NCBI GenBank assembly: GCA_958450365.1
Contig: CAUEEP010000937.1
Coordinates: forward strand, 1,736,501-1,800,500
Reading direction: 5' to 3'
Length of the DNA: 64,000 bases
Origin: Mesorhabditis belari
Taxonomy: Eukaryota; Nematoda; Chromadorea; Rhabditida; Rhabditidae
Positions 22,014 to 31,426 of the stretch are shown in pieces (position 1 is the first letter of the stretch; each line of letters begins with the position of its first letter). The translations under genes and the position numbers were made by a program. Under the pieces are notes generated by a model. It did not search any database. It was not told the origin of the DNA and saw only the letters and a list, made by a program, of their open reading frames with translations.

Positions 22014-23378
22014 AGCTTAGCAAAAACAGCGGTGAAAGAAGACCTTGTTGAGCTTGACTCTCGTCTGACTCTGTGAAGAGTCTTGAGAGGTGTGGTATAA
22101 GTGGAAGTTTCGGCAACGGTGAAATACTACTTTCACTGATTCCTTACTTACTCGGTGACAAGGGAGCTTGAGTTTACTCTTCCTTGTGGTGTGTGGTCAC
22201 TTGGTGATTGCGCGACTCGTGCCAAAGAGAACGAAGCCAGGAGTTTAGCTGTCAACTCGTAATGTAACGTGACGTAACGTGTACATCTGCACAGTGTAAG
22301 GAGACATTTTGTTGAGAGAGGTAAGCAAATTTGTGGAGAAGGCGGCGGACGCAAACTCAAGAATCGAGATTTCGACAAGAAATCAAGATTCACTTTCCCA
22401 AGCCCAACAGGACGCCAACAACAATTGAAGAACCAATTGAATTGAAGAATTGAATTGAAAAATTGAATTGAACGCCAACAACAATTGAATAGCATTGAAG
22501 AAATTTTGGTTCATTAACATAATAAATTCAATCTCAACAAGATCGCTCTCAAAAATCCCATCAATGAGTAGCGTGCCGAGCGACACTCGGCTCTCAACTT
22601 TGGAAGGTTATATAAAAAAGTTGAAAGGTTGAATCGATTAGATAATGGGCATAGGGTAAGGAGAAATACTTGAGATTTATCTCCAGAAAAATCAGAACGA
22701 TTGACTCGATTTTGGCCAATCTAGACCCTCTGAAGTGTGGCGCTATTTAAAGTAAATTCTGTTCTTAATTCTGTTCTTGATGCTGTTCTTGATTCTGTTC
22801 TTGAGACTGTTCTCAATTCTGCTTTCTGTCCTCTCTAAGCCAGCCTTAGGACACCTGCTTTACGAGTTGACAGATGTACAGGTTACGTTACGTTACGAGT
22901 TGACAGCCAAACTCCTGGCTTCGTTCTCTTTGGCACGAGTCGCGCCATCACCAAGTGCCCACATTTAATACTAGAAGGAAGAGTAAACTCAAGCTTCCGT
23001 GTCACCAAGTAAGTAAGGAATCAGTGAAAGTAGTATTTCACCGTTGCCGAAGCTTCCACTTACAGTACTGGACAATGAAATATGATATTTGAAAAAAGAT
23101 CGTCACTTTCGCGCGTCTGTAACTTCCTTGTCTTTGAGTTTAAACTATTAGTGTTATACATTTTCTGAAAGCTCTTTTTAAGGGCTACACAATGGTAATA
23201 TTAATATTTAGAAATACGGTAAAGACAATGGAGTTACCGATGCGCGAAAGTGACGATCGTTTTTCAAATATGATATTTCATTGTCCATTAGTGTATACTA
23301 CACCTCTCAAGACTCTTCACAGAGTCAGACGAGAGTCAAGCTCAACAAGCTCTTCTTTCCCCCGCCGTTTTTGCTAAG
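22014..23378. mobile_element. Large foldback element interrupted by a MITE
   Basis: The left arm (22014-22292) pairs with the right arm (22876-23378) over GCTTAGCAAAAACAGCGG, GACTCTTCACAGAGTCAGACG, GGTGAAATACTACTTTCACTG and a TACGTTACG-rich inner edge. The right arm is split by the MITE at 23065-23291. Just outside and inside, an ACTTTGGAAGGTTATATAAA block is duplicated at 21850-21915 and 22590-22655. The loop carries TTCTGTTCTTGA repeats. No gene seen. Confidence 0.85.
23065..23291. mobile_element. Short MITE nested in the foldback arm
   Basis: Inverted ends of about 45 bp (TGGACAATGAAATATGATAT, then GATCGTCACTTTCGCGC). A second member is at 40621-41315, where another element sits inside it. 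Confidence 0.9.
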
Positions 23379-23382
23379 CCCA

Positions 23383-23416
<34 letters not shown>

Positions 23417-23688
23417 ACAATCTCGTTAATGGAATCTCGTTAATCCATTCATGTTAGTTAAGAAGGATGAGAATGATTTAATCAAGAACAACAGCTATCA
23501 AATCAAGCAAGCAATTTAGAATTAAGCACTCTCCTCTCTATTATTCTTTTTGATTTTGATAGCTTAAACTTAAACTTTAAACTTTAAAAACACGCAAGTT
23601 TTCCAGTTTATGGGTTTTTGAATGAGCAGATTGTATAATTTGCAATTGAGCAAAGATGACAATTTCTGTGTTTGCTTTTTTTTAAAAT

Positions 23689-23694
23689 TTTATT
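23689..23694 (-). terminator. Poly(A) signal of ShK C
   Basis: AATAAA on the minus strand about 27 nt after the ShK C stop codon. Confidence 0.6.
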
Positions 23695-23720
23695 AAACTT
23701 CATCCAAAGCACATCTTATT

Positions 23721-25420
23721 TCAGCACAGATTACAACTTTTCGCACAATATTGTTTCTTTTGTTCTGGCGTGTATTTGGGATCGGTGCAGAAGCCGTTTG
23801 AAACCCAAGTTGGGCAACTAAAATGATGAAAGATCATAAAGATATGGAGATAATCTCAATTTTAGAATATTAATCTAAGCTACCTGGCTGAGCTGTCTTT
23901 ACACGTTCCTGGTGTGGTTGCTGGTGTGGTTGCAGCGCCTGAAACGAGTCAGAATTCGCTTACTAGTTAGGTGCAGCGGATAAAGAAGGTTCCAGCCTGG
24001 CTCTAGGATCTGTAAGCTAGAGCGAGCGAAAGTCTGGCCAAAGTCTGGCCAAAGTCTGGCCAAAGTCCAGTCAAAGTCTGACTAAAATCTGAGTCCAATT
24101 TTGATTTCTGGCGATTTGCTGTGGGCGATAGATCCAAGACCTTCAAAGACAACTTCTGCCTTGTCCCCCACAAGGCCTTGTCTTGAGCTGAGCTTGAGCT
24201 GAGCTTGGGCTCCTGGCTTGAGAAAATACTTTTGGAACAACCCTGAATCTGCCCAGGGCTAGCCAGAAACCAAGTCTGACTCCCGATCGGACTCTGACTT
24301 AACTTTTAGAGCATAGAGCTTGGCTGAAATCTTCCTACACATCAACCTATTGCTCTAACACTTACCAGCTGAACACAACGAGCAACTCAGCGCACAATAC
24401 TGTTTCTTTTGGTCAACTGTGTACGAGGGATTCTCACAGAAACCGCCCTTCACCCAATCGTCACATCTAAGTAAATCTAGTAGCTAAGAAATCATTCTAC
24501 GAGACAATTTCTGTTCTGTTCAAGTTCTGTTCAAGTAGTGATCTTGGAATGCAGGAATTCGAACACTAAGTGTCACCTAGTACAGAAAGTTGACGGTAAA
24601 CATCTTTAGCTTAATCTTTAAAACTTCCTATTCATCTTTCCTCATCTCAAAAACCAACTGTGCCGAATTATCATTGCAATTGCAGAGTCCACAACTCTTC
24701 GCACAATAATCTTTCTTTTGTTTATCCGTGTAGCTCGGATTTGCGCAGAAGCCCGATGGAACCCATTGGGCACAACTGAAAACGTTCTTTGTTCATTCTT
24801 TGTCAAAGTTGACAACAATTGTAGAGTAACTCACTTGGCAGACGCATCTTTGCAATCTAAACTCCATTGTTAAAATTCTGTTCTTATCTAAAACCTGGAT
24901 TGACTGGAGTTGTTGGTGCCGGGGTTGTCGGTGGAATGGTTATTGGTTTCATGGTTGTCTACAATCAAAAAATCAAAATTTAGCTTGTTGAGGTTTGCAT
25001 TGATAAAAAACGAGATTTTAATTAGTAAATAAATCAACAATTGTAAATCAACGTTAACCTAATTTACTGTGTAATCAATTTTCAGTGAGCCTCATTGAAA
25101 ATCATTATGTTCTTAATTATTCTTGGCAACCAAATCAACGCCTAGTATGGGCCGCTTCACTGTAAAGATTGGGTTTAGCTTGTTGACGTTTGCTTTGATA
25201 AAAAACAAGATTTTAATCAACAATTGTAAATCAACGTTAACCTAAAAAAAAGCCTAGGACGGATAAATAAGCAAAAAATAACATTTCCAATGTTAGTTTC
25301 CTCTCACTAATCTTACCGTGCAATCACTTTTACACGCTCCACACGTCAAATCGCAATCCGAACAATAGCAATTCCCGTCTTGTCCATCACAGAGATTCAC
25401 CGGACAGCCAAGGATATTTG
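23721..25420 (-). CDS. Triple ShK-domain protein with Cys-rich N-terminal module (ShK C), 5' end missing
   Basis: Model on the minus strand: 25420-25317, 24958-24895, 24856-24835, 24775-24659, 24466-24366, 23938-23884, 23817-23721; phases agree throughout and about 185 residues are visible. The first exon encodes ten Cys in about 30 residues (CDGQDGNCYCSDCDL..CGACKSDC), not an ShK pattern. A Thr/Pro stem (TIPPTTPAPTTPV) follows, then three ShK domains; a 22-nt microexon supplies the CKDASA start of the first. A second Thr/Pro linker lies before the last domain. The signal-peptide exon was not found between 25420 and 31000, possibly displaced by the MITE at 25451. The first exon and its intron exist again in reverse at 17223-17475. 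Presumably secreted, like ShK A and B. Confidence 0.75.
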
Positions 25421-25450
25421 CTCAAAAAGGTATTTTTACAAAAAAGCTAA

Positions 25451-25820
25451 TACCGTATTTACTCTATTAGTGGGGTCCTCTCTAATAGTGGGGTCGTCTG
25501 GAGGGGGGTTGAAAAAATAGTGGGGTCCTCTCGAATTGGAAAAAGATATTGGTAACGAAAGTGATACATCAATTGTTGATCTCTTGGATTAGTTCTTTTA
25601 CTGTTTGTTAATGTTTTGTTACGGTTAAAGCTAAATAAAATATGAAGCCAAACTTGTTTTGTCAAGAATTTCGGAGAAAAATTGTTATCTTTTCAATTTA
25701 AAACTTTGGTTTTATGTTCTTTTAAATTTCTCTAATAGTGGGGTCGTCTCTAATAGTGGGGTCGTCTGGAAGGGGATTGAAAAAATAGTGGGGGACCCCA
25801 CTAATAGAGTAAATACGGTA
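25451..25820. mobile_element. MITE with ACCGTATTTACTCTATTAGTGG ends
   Basis: Perfect inverted termini of about 26 bp, flanked by TA on both sides as for Tc1/mariner-type insertion. Inside, TAATAGTGGGGTCGTCT subrepeats occur near both ends. A weakly similar remnant is at 58202-58260. Confidence 0.85.
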
Positions 25821-26590
25821 CGTCTAATAGCTAAAGGTACAGCTAAACGAGGAATTGTAGAAATTCAAAAATGTTGGCTGTGTTGGCTAAGTCGAAGGCT
25901 CGTTGAAACCAGGTGTTCTAAAAAGCCAGAAAACCAAGACTAGACAAAGATCAGAGCAGGAACTTGATCTGGTTAGGTTTTGTCTACTCCTGGCCTAGAT
26001 CTTGGTCTGATCTGGATCCTTGGATCCTGGCCTGGTCTGACCTCTGACTATGGGCTAAACCCTGGCTTAGTCTGGGTTTAGCTCATAGTCAGAGGATTAG
26101 CTTACATCTAAGTTAAAAGTCTCTGGCACCGTCTCCTTGTGATCAAGAAATATACGGAACCTATTAAAAAGCTTACTAAGAGCTTGTTTATCAACAAATT
26201 GAATAGAGATAAGTTAAATCTAAGTTAAAAGTCTCCAGCAAAAAGGACAAATTCAAAGAGAGTCATATTTCTGGCTGGCTGGCTTTCTAGCTATCTGCTG
26301 ACTGGCTTTCTGACTGGCTACAATATCTGGCTGCTTTAAATAGCTCTTAGTCGATCGTTTTAGCGGACAGAAAGTCGCAAAACGTCATTTTTAACTTAAA
26401 AAGGCATCAAGTCTTCGCAGAGCTGATGAATCGATTTTTTTTGGTATTAAAATGATCTTTATGCACGTCCACACAAAATTCGGGGTCAGCCGCACTAGTT
26501 GGGAAGGAGAAGGGCTCTCTTTCCCTTCCCAACGAGGAAGAGGAAGGAAGGGGAAGGGGAAGAACCCCCTTCCCCTTCGTTTTTGGGTGG
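25821..26590. other. Intergenic, no gene seen
   Basis: No open frame with coding character. 26500-26585 has G/A-rich and C-rich tracts that can pair (GGGGAAGGGGAAGAACCCCCTTCCCC), directly before the telomere-hairpin cassette. Confidence 0.5.
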
Positions 26591-26628
26591 GTATATTGCC
26601 GCACTATAGTCTGGACTATACTGCGGCA
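26580..26628. repeat. Telomere-cassette hairpin, copy 2
   Basis: Arms TGCCGCACTATAGTC and GACTATACTGCGGCA with one mismatch, TG spacer, preceded by TTTTTGGGTGGGTAT exactly as at 7704-7755. A telomere-type array starts immediately after. Confidence 0.9.
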
Positions 26629-26629
26629 C

Positions 26630-26880
26630 TACCTAAGCCTAAGCCTAAGCCTAAGCCTGAGCCTGAGCCTAATTGCAAGGATACTTCCCTTGGGTTCCAA
26701 AGCAAAAAGGACAATCGCTTGCACATTAGCTCCGAGAACTGGCTGAGATCCAGAAAATGGGGGTTCAGCCTAAACCCAAATAGCGTTAGTACGAGGCGCT
26801 AGCCGCTAGCCTTCGCACTAAGTCCAAGCCTAAGTCTAAGCCTAAGCCTAAGCCTAAGCCTGCCCTGGACCTTAGCCTTT
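26630..26880. repeat. Telomere-type (GCCTAA)n runs, copy 2
   Basis: Two short runs (about 26632-26670 and 26825-26862) of GCCTAA/GCCTGA units are separated by 150 bp. That spacer includes a small hairpin, GGCGCTAGCCGCTAGCC, near 26798. The second run is followed by CCTGGACCTTAGCCTTTCAAT, shared with 16818-16850. Confidence 0.8.
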
Positions 26881-26989
26881 CAATTTCAAGATTAACTTGC
26901 TTTAAGAAACTACTGCACATCATACTAAACATGTAAACTTTAAGTCATAAGTTTTAGTGTCATCTAAATGACAATAAAACTTGAAAGTT

Positions 26990-28430
26990 ACTCTTTGTGT
27001 CATCTAAATGACATTTAATGACATCTAAATGACTTTAGTGTCATCTAAATAACACTAAAACTTGAAAGTTACTCTTTGAAAGTTACTCTTTCAATAAAAT
27101 GCAACTCACGTCCACTGATACAAAAAGCAGGAAGAGCTAAATTTCAAAATTCATTCCAAAAACAAACAAAAAGCAACATACGTCCTGGACAGGCTAAAAA
27201 TTTCAAATTTCTTTTTAATTCTAAAAATCGCAAACTTCCATCAGCTGAAATACAGACGATAATTGCAGAAAATAAGAAAAATTTCGCAAATCCTTTCATT
27301 TTTTGAAGAATTTCCCGTTCCAATCGGAGAAATTTGCTCTTTTAAAAGATCGGGTTTTTCAATTCTACCCCTTATCACTAAAATTTTTTTGAAGAATCGG
27401 GATTAACGTTGATTCAATTGTTCTCCTGATTATAAGAATTGAAAAAAACGGCTTGAAAGGGCGATCAAGTGACGATTTGGTGAGAATTGAGCTCACTTGT
27501 TGTTTGGTGCAATGAAGATTACATTTTATTCATTTCTTTCTTAACTCTTGTAACAGCATGATTGAAACTTGAGAATTATATTAGGTTGTTAGCAGTCAGA
27601 GTCAGTCAGTCAGAGCTGGCTAGCTAGCAGCTAGCTATTAGGTTGCTCGGTTATAAACAATCGTTGCTAAACTTATTGTTATGAGAAAGGCTTTTAAAAC
27701 AGTCTTTCTGTATTTAAAAGTACGTTATCTTGCGCATATTTTGAATCGTCTTAAACGGATAATTTCTTATTTTTAAGATCTTGCTTTAGAGAGCTTTCCT
27801 TCTTCTTTTTCGACTTCAAATATATCAAGTTCGCGTCTGCCTACTTTACGACTTCAAACTGGGCAAAACAGTCGCGGAATCCCATCGAGATTTGGTCAAA
27901 GCATTTGGGAATAATGTATTGTCCGAAAGCCGATGCCGAGCCTGATTTCAACGCTTTCGGAATGGTTGTGAAAGGATGATGAACACTTTCGAGGATGATG
28001 AACACTCTCGTCGACCTCAAGGGGTAGACAACGATATTTTGAGGGCTGCAATCGAACCGGATCCTTGTCAAACGACGCGTGAACTTGCTCAACAGTTTCT
28101 ATGTCCAAATTCTACCATTGATGATCTCCACGCCATTGGAAAGACGCTCAGATGCGGGAAATGGCTTCCTCGAAGAAATTTGCTCTTTTAAAAGATCGGG
28201 TTTTTCAATTCTACCCCTTATCACTAAAATTTTTTTGAAGAATCGGGATTAACGTTGATTCAATTGTTCTCCTGATTATAAGAATTGAAAAAAACGGCTT
28301 GAAAGGGCGATCAAGTGACGATTTGGTGAGAATTGAGCTCACTTGTTGTTTGGTGCAATGAAGATTGCATTTTATTCATTTCTTTCTTAACTCTTGTAAC
28401 AGCATGATTAAAACTTGAGAATTATACGTT
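26990..28430. mobile_element. Composite of TIR-element end and mariner-derived block, copy 2
   Basis: 27150-27385 matches 16980-17222 directly. 27385-28170 matches 15890-16711 in reverse. 28170-28430 then repeats 27330-27585. So the mariner-derived block is flanked here by 260-bp direct repeats. A 26990-27070 run of ATGACATCTAAATGAC-like repeats precedes it. Confidence 0.8.
27930..28175 (+). pseudogene. Mariner transposase N-terminal fragment, copy 2
   Basis: Same helix-turn-helix fragment as 15874-16117, reading on the plus strand (DDEHSRRPQGVDND, TTRELAQQFLCPN, GKTLRCGKWLP). It stops at CTTCCTC where the sequence switches to the TIR-element end. Non-functional. Confidence 0.8.
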
Positions 28431-29106
28431 TCTAAAACGTGTTTTTCAAAAGCTACAATAATCAAGCTCTAGTTTTGAAAGTTTTGAAAAGCCCAAAAGT
28501 CTCTCCCAAAAGTTCTGGCACAACTTTTTGTAAAAGCAGCTAGCAAATGTCTAACATTTTAAAGTGCTAAGTTTTATATAGGGATTTAAAGCCCAGAATC
28601 TTGGCTACATTTATATATGAAAAGCTTTCGAATCGGAGTCACACAACTCATTTGAGAAGCTTTTGAGTGAGCACTACTCAATCTCTTGGCTTGCTGCCAT
28701 TTTGCAGTTTTAAGGGTGAAAGGGTGATCAAATGACGATTTATCGGGGTATTCGGGGTATTGAGTATTCGCCCGATCCCTCCCCCATTCATCACAATCAC
28801 ACGATCGCAAAACTTTGCATAGTGAAGTCCTGAAAAGCACAACATTTTCCAGCAGTAAGAGTTCAAAAACCTTTTTGTAAAAGTTGAACAAGAATAACAC
28901 AAAATTATTTTAAGAAGCCTTTCGAAACGAAAAGTGTCTTCATTTTAATCATCAGTCTTTATGGACAAAAGTATCTCAATGCCAGACGCTTTTATTTAGC
29001 TTCTAATGACCCTAATTCTTCTTATAATCAATCGATTTGGTTAAAAATTAGAATATAAGTGTAAAAATGTTATAAAAATGAAATGATAACAAAATTCTTT
29101 ATGAAA
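28431..29106. other. Intergenic, no gene seen
   Basis: A/T-rich. Segments around 28540-28680 (TTGGCTACATTTATATATG, ACAACTCATTTGAGAAGC) resemble 51640-51790, so it is probably an old dispersed repeat. Confidence 0.4.
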
Positions 29107-29482
29107 TCTGACACATTTTTGACTTGACTTTGACTTGACTTTGACTTGACTTTGACTTAATTTACCTTCATCTAAGCCTAGCCTTCATCTAAGCCTTGAT
29201 CTAAGCCTTGATCTAAGCCTTGATCTAAGCCTTGATCTAAGCCTTCATCTAAGCCTTCATCTAAGCCTAGCCTTCATCTAAGCCTTCAGGCTGGCATGGC
29301 ACTGGCTTGGCACTGGCTTGGCACTGGCTTGGCACTAGCTTGGCACTGGCTTGGCACTGGCTTGGCACTGGCTTGGCACTGGCTTGGCACTGGCTTGGCA
29401 CTGGCTTGGCACTGGCTTGGCACTGGCTTGGCACTGGCTTGGCACTGGCTTGGCACTGGCTTGGCACTGGCTTGGCACTGGC
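29107..29482. repeat. Three adjacent short tandem arrays
   Basis: TTTGACTTGAC (29112-29158), an 11-17 bp AAGCCTTGATCT family (29165-29286), then about 17 copies of the 11-bp unit GGCACTGGCTT (29290-29482). The 11-bp array is nearly perfect. Confidence 0.95.
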
Positions 29483-29825
29483 TTCTGAGAGATTCAGTAC
29501 TGGCTACCAATGAACTTTTTATATATCAAACTTATATCAAGCCTGCAGCAGAGCCAAGGACCTGACCTTTTGAGCCAGATCGGTTGGCTATAAGAAAAAT
29601 TAGGGTCATTAGAAGCTCCTGAAGTCAAAGCGTCTTGCAGCCATCACACTTTACATGTTTTGTGAAGTACTTACCTTGGGTTGATCTCGACGACTGTGAC
29701 GACGACGACTGACTACCAGGCTCGACTCACAAAGGAATCCGTGCTAATCAGAAGTCATGTCTGCCTTTTGTCCAGCTTTGTCCAGCTAGTCTGCGGCTTC
29801 AGGATCAGGCTGAAACGTTTTTTGT

Positions 29826-30393
29826 AGGGAAAGGCACCAGGTCAAGGTGGCCTTTTAATACGAGAGCCACACAGAATCGGCTGATTCTAAGGATGCTTTT
29901 ACTTTTTCCAGAGGAGCTCTGCTATCTGGCATCAAAGTTTAGACAGATTTTCGGAGTTCTAAGCTTTTTTTCTCTTGATTAGTAAGAGAGCTAGTGGAGT
30001 GGATAGTTTGCTCTAGTTTGCTCTAGTTTGCTCTAGAAATTTTTGTCTGAGTTTGAGTTCTCTGTATTCTTCTTGTTTTTTTAAGAAAATCATTAGAAAA
30101 TGGCATCAGAGTTGGTTTATTTTTACGATAATTAATGGAAAAATGATTAGAAATGATTAGAAATGATTTTAAGAACAGAAATGTGAACATTGTTCACGGC
30201 TTGAAAGACAAAATTTGATAAGGACTTGGAAAATCTGCCTAAACTTTGATGCCAGATATCTCGCGTTACAGAGCTCCTTTGGAAAAAGGGAAAGCATATT
30301 CAGAATCAGCATAGCCGATTTTATAAAGCGGCTCTCGGATTATCTCGTATTCGTGCGGCTCTCGTAAGGTCACCTGGTGCTTTTCCCTAGTTA
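29826..30393. mobile_element. Foldback element, about 140-bp arms
   Basis: The left arm 29826-29962 pairs with 30235-30393 over TAGGGAAA(G)GCACCAGGT, ATACGAGAGCC, GAATCGGCT and CATCAAAGTTTAG. The loop is about 270 bp with GATTAGAAAT repeats. Intergenic. Confidence 0.85.
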
Positions 30394-30504
30394 GATCACT
30401 ATGCTTTTGATATATTCTTGGATATACATATTAGATATTAGATAGATGTATATTAGATAATATTATAGAATAGACTATAAACATATATGATCTGATCTAG
30501 AAAT

Positions 30505-30838
30505 ATGATGATTGGTCCAGCCAGAAGGCCTGATGCTTTGGCTGGTCTAGCCAGAAAGCCTGATGCTTTGACTGGTCCAACCAGAAGGCCTGATGCTTTG
30601 GCTGGTCCAACCAGAAAGCCTGATGCTTTGGCTGGTCTAGCCAGAAAGCCTGATGCTTTGGCTGGTCCAGACAGAAGGCCTGATACTTTGGCTGGTCCAA
30701 CCAGAAGGCCTGTTGCTTTGGCTGGTCTAGCCAGAAAGCCTGATGCTTTGGCTGGTCTAGCCAGAAGGCCTGATACTTTGGCTGGTCTAGCCAGAAAGCC
30801 TGATACTTTGACTGATCCAACCACAAGGCCTGACAGAC
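30505..30838. repeat. 30-bp minisatellite, unit GGTCTAGCCAGAAAGCCTGATGCTTTGGCT
   Basis: About 11 copies with moderate divergence (TCTAG/TCCAA and AAAG/AAGG variants). A GCCACAAAAT run at 31487-31575 lies just right of the last Ig-gene exon. Confidence 0.93.
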
Positions 30839-31426
30839 TGGCTTAGTGACTCGGATAGAACATTCATGAATACCATACTCCGACGCACTAAATAATTGTA
30901 TATTCGAATATGTTTTGCCTTTTAAAACTAATCAGCTTTATTCTAAGCATTTAAAAACAATAAAAAAAACTTATAAATATCACACAAATCGGTGAGGTTT
31001 TCAAAGCATTTACATCAGAGTGTGGCTCAAGAAAAGTGATGATTGGAAGAGAAAACAAATGGGGCAGTTATTTTTGGTTAAACTAGCCTTAAAACTAAAC
31101 CCAAAACAATAAAAAAATAAGAAGAAATAGAATCAGAAGAAATAGAATCAGAAAAAAAACAAAGCTAACACTTTAACACTTCTAAAAAAGCATTTTTAAG
31201 TAGTAAACAGAGATTTGAGAGTCTCTAGCTCTAGCAAATGTGCTCTAGCAAATGCAATGAGAGAATCGATGAGATTAAAGGGAAATAAATAGTGGAGATG
31301 AAAATAAACAAGATGAAAATGAGCACGGGATGGAGAAGGCAAAAAAAATGGGGAAAAGGATCGTTTTATATGAAGATATTCCGTGAATCGACCCATCCAA
31401 TGACCAAGCTTTTTTGGGTGATTCGA

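Noticed and set aside
26452..26802. Open frame with KPKPKPEPEP stretch
   Set aside because: The stretch is a translation of the telomere-type repeat and hairpin cassette.
28586..28900. Hypothetical 104-codon minus-strand protein
   Set aside because: No splice or homology support, and part of the region is a dispersed repeat.
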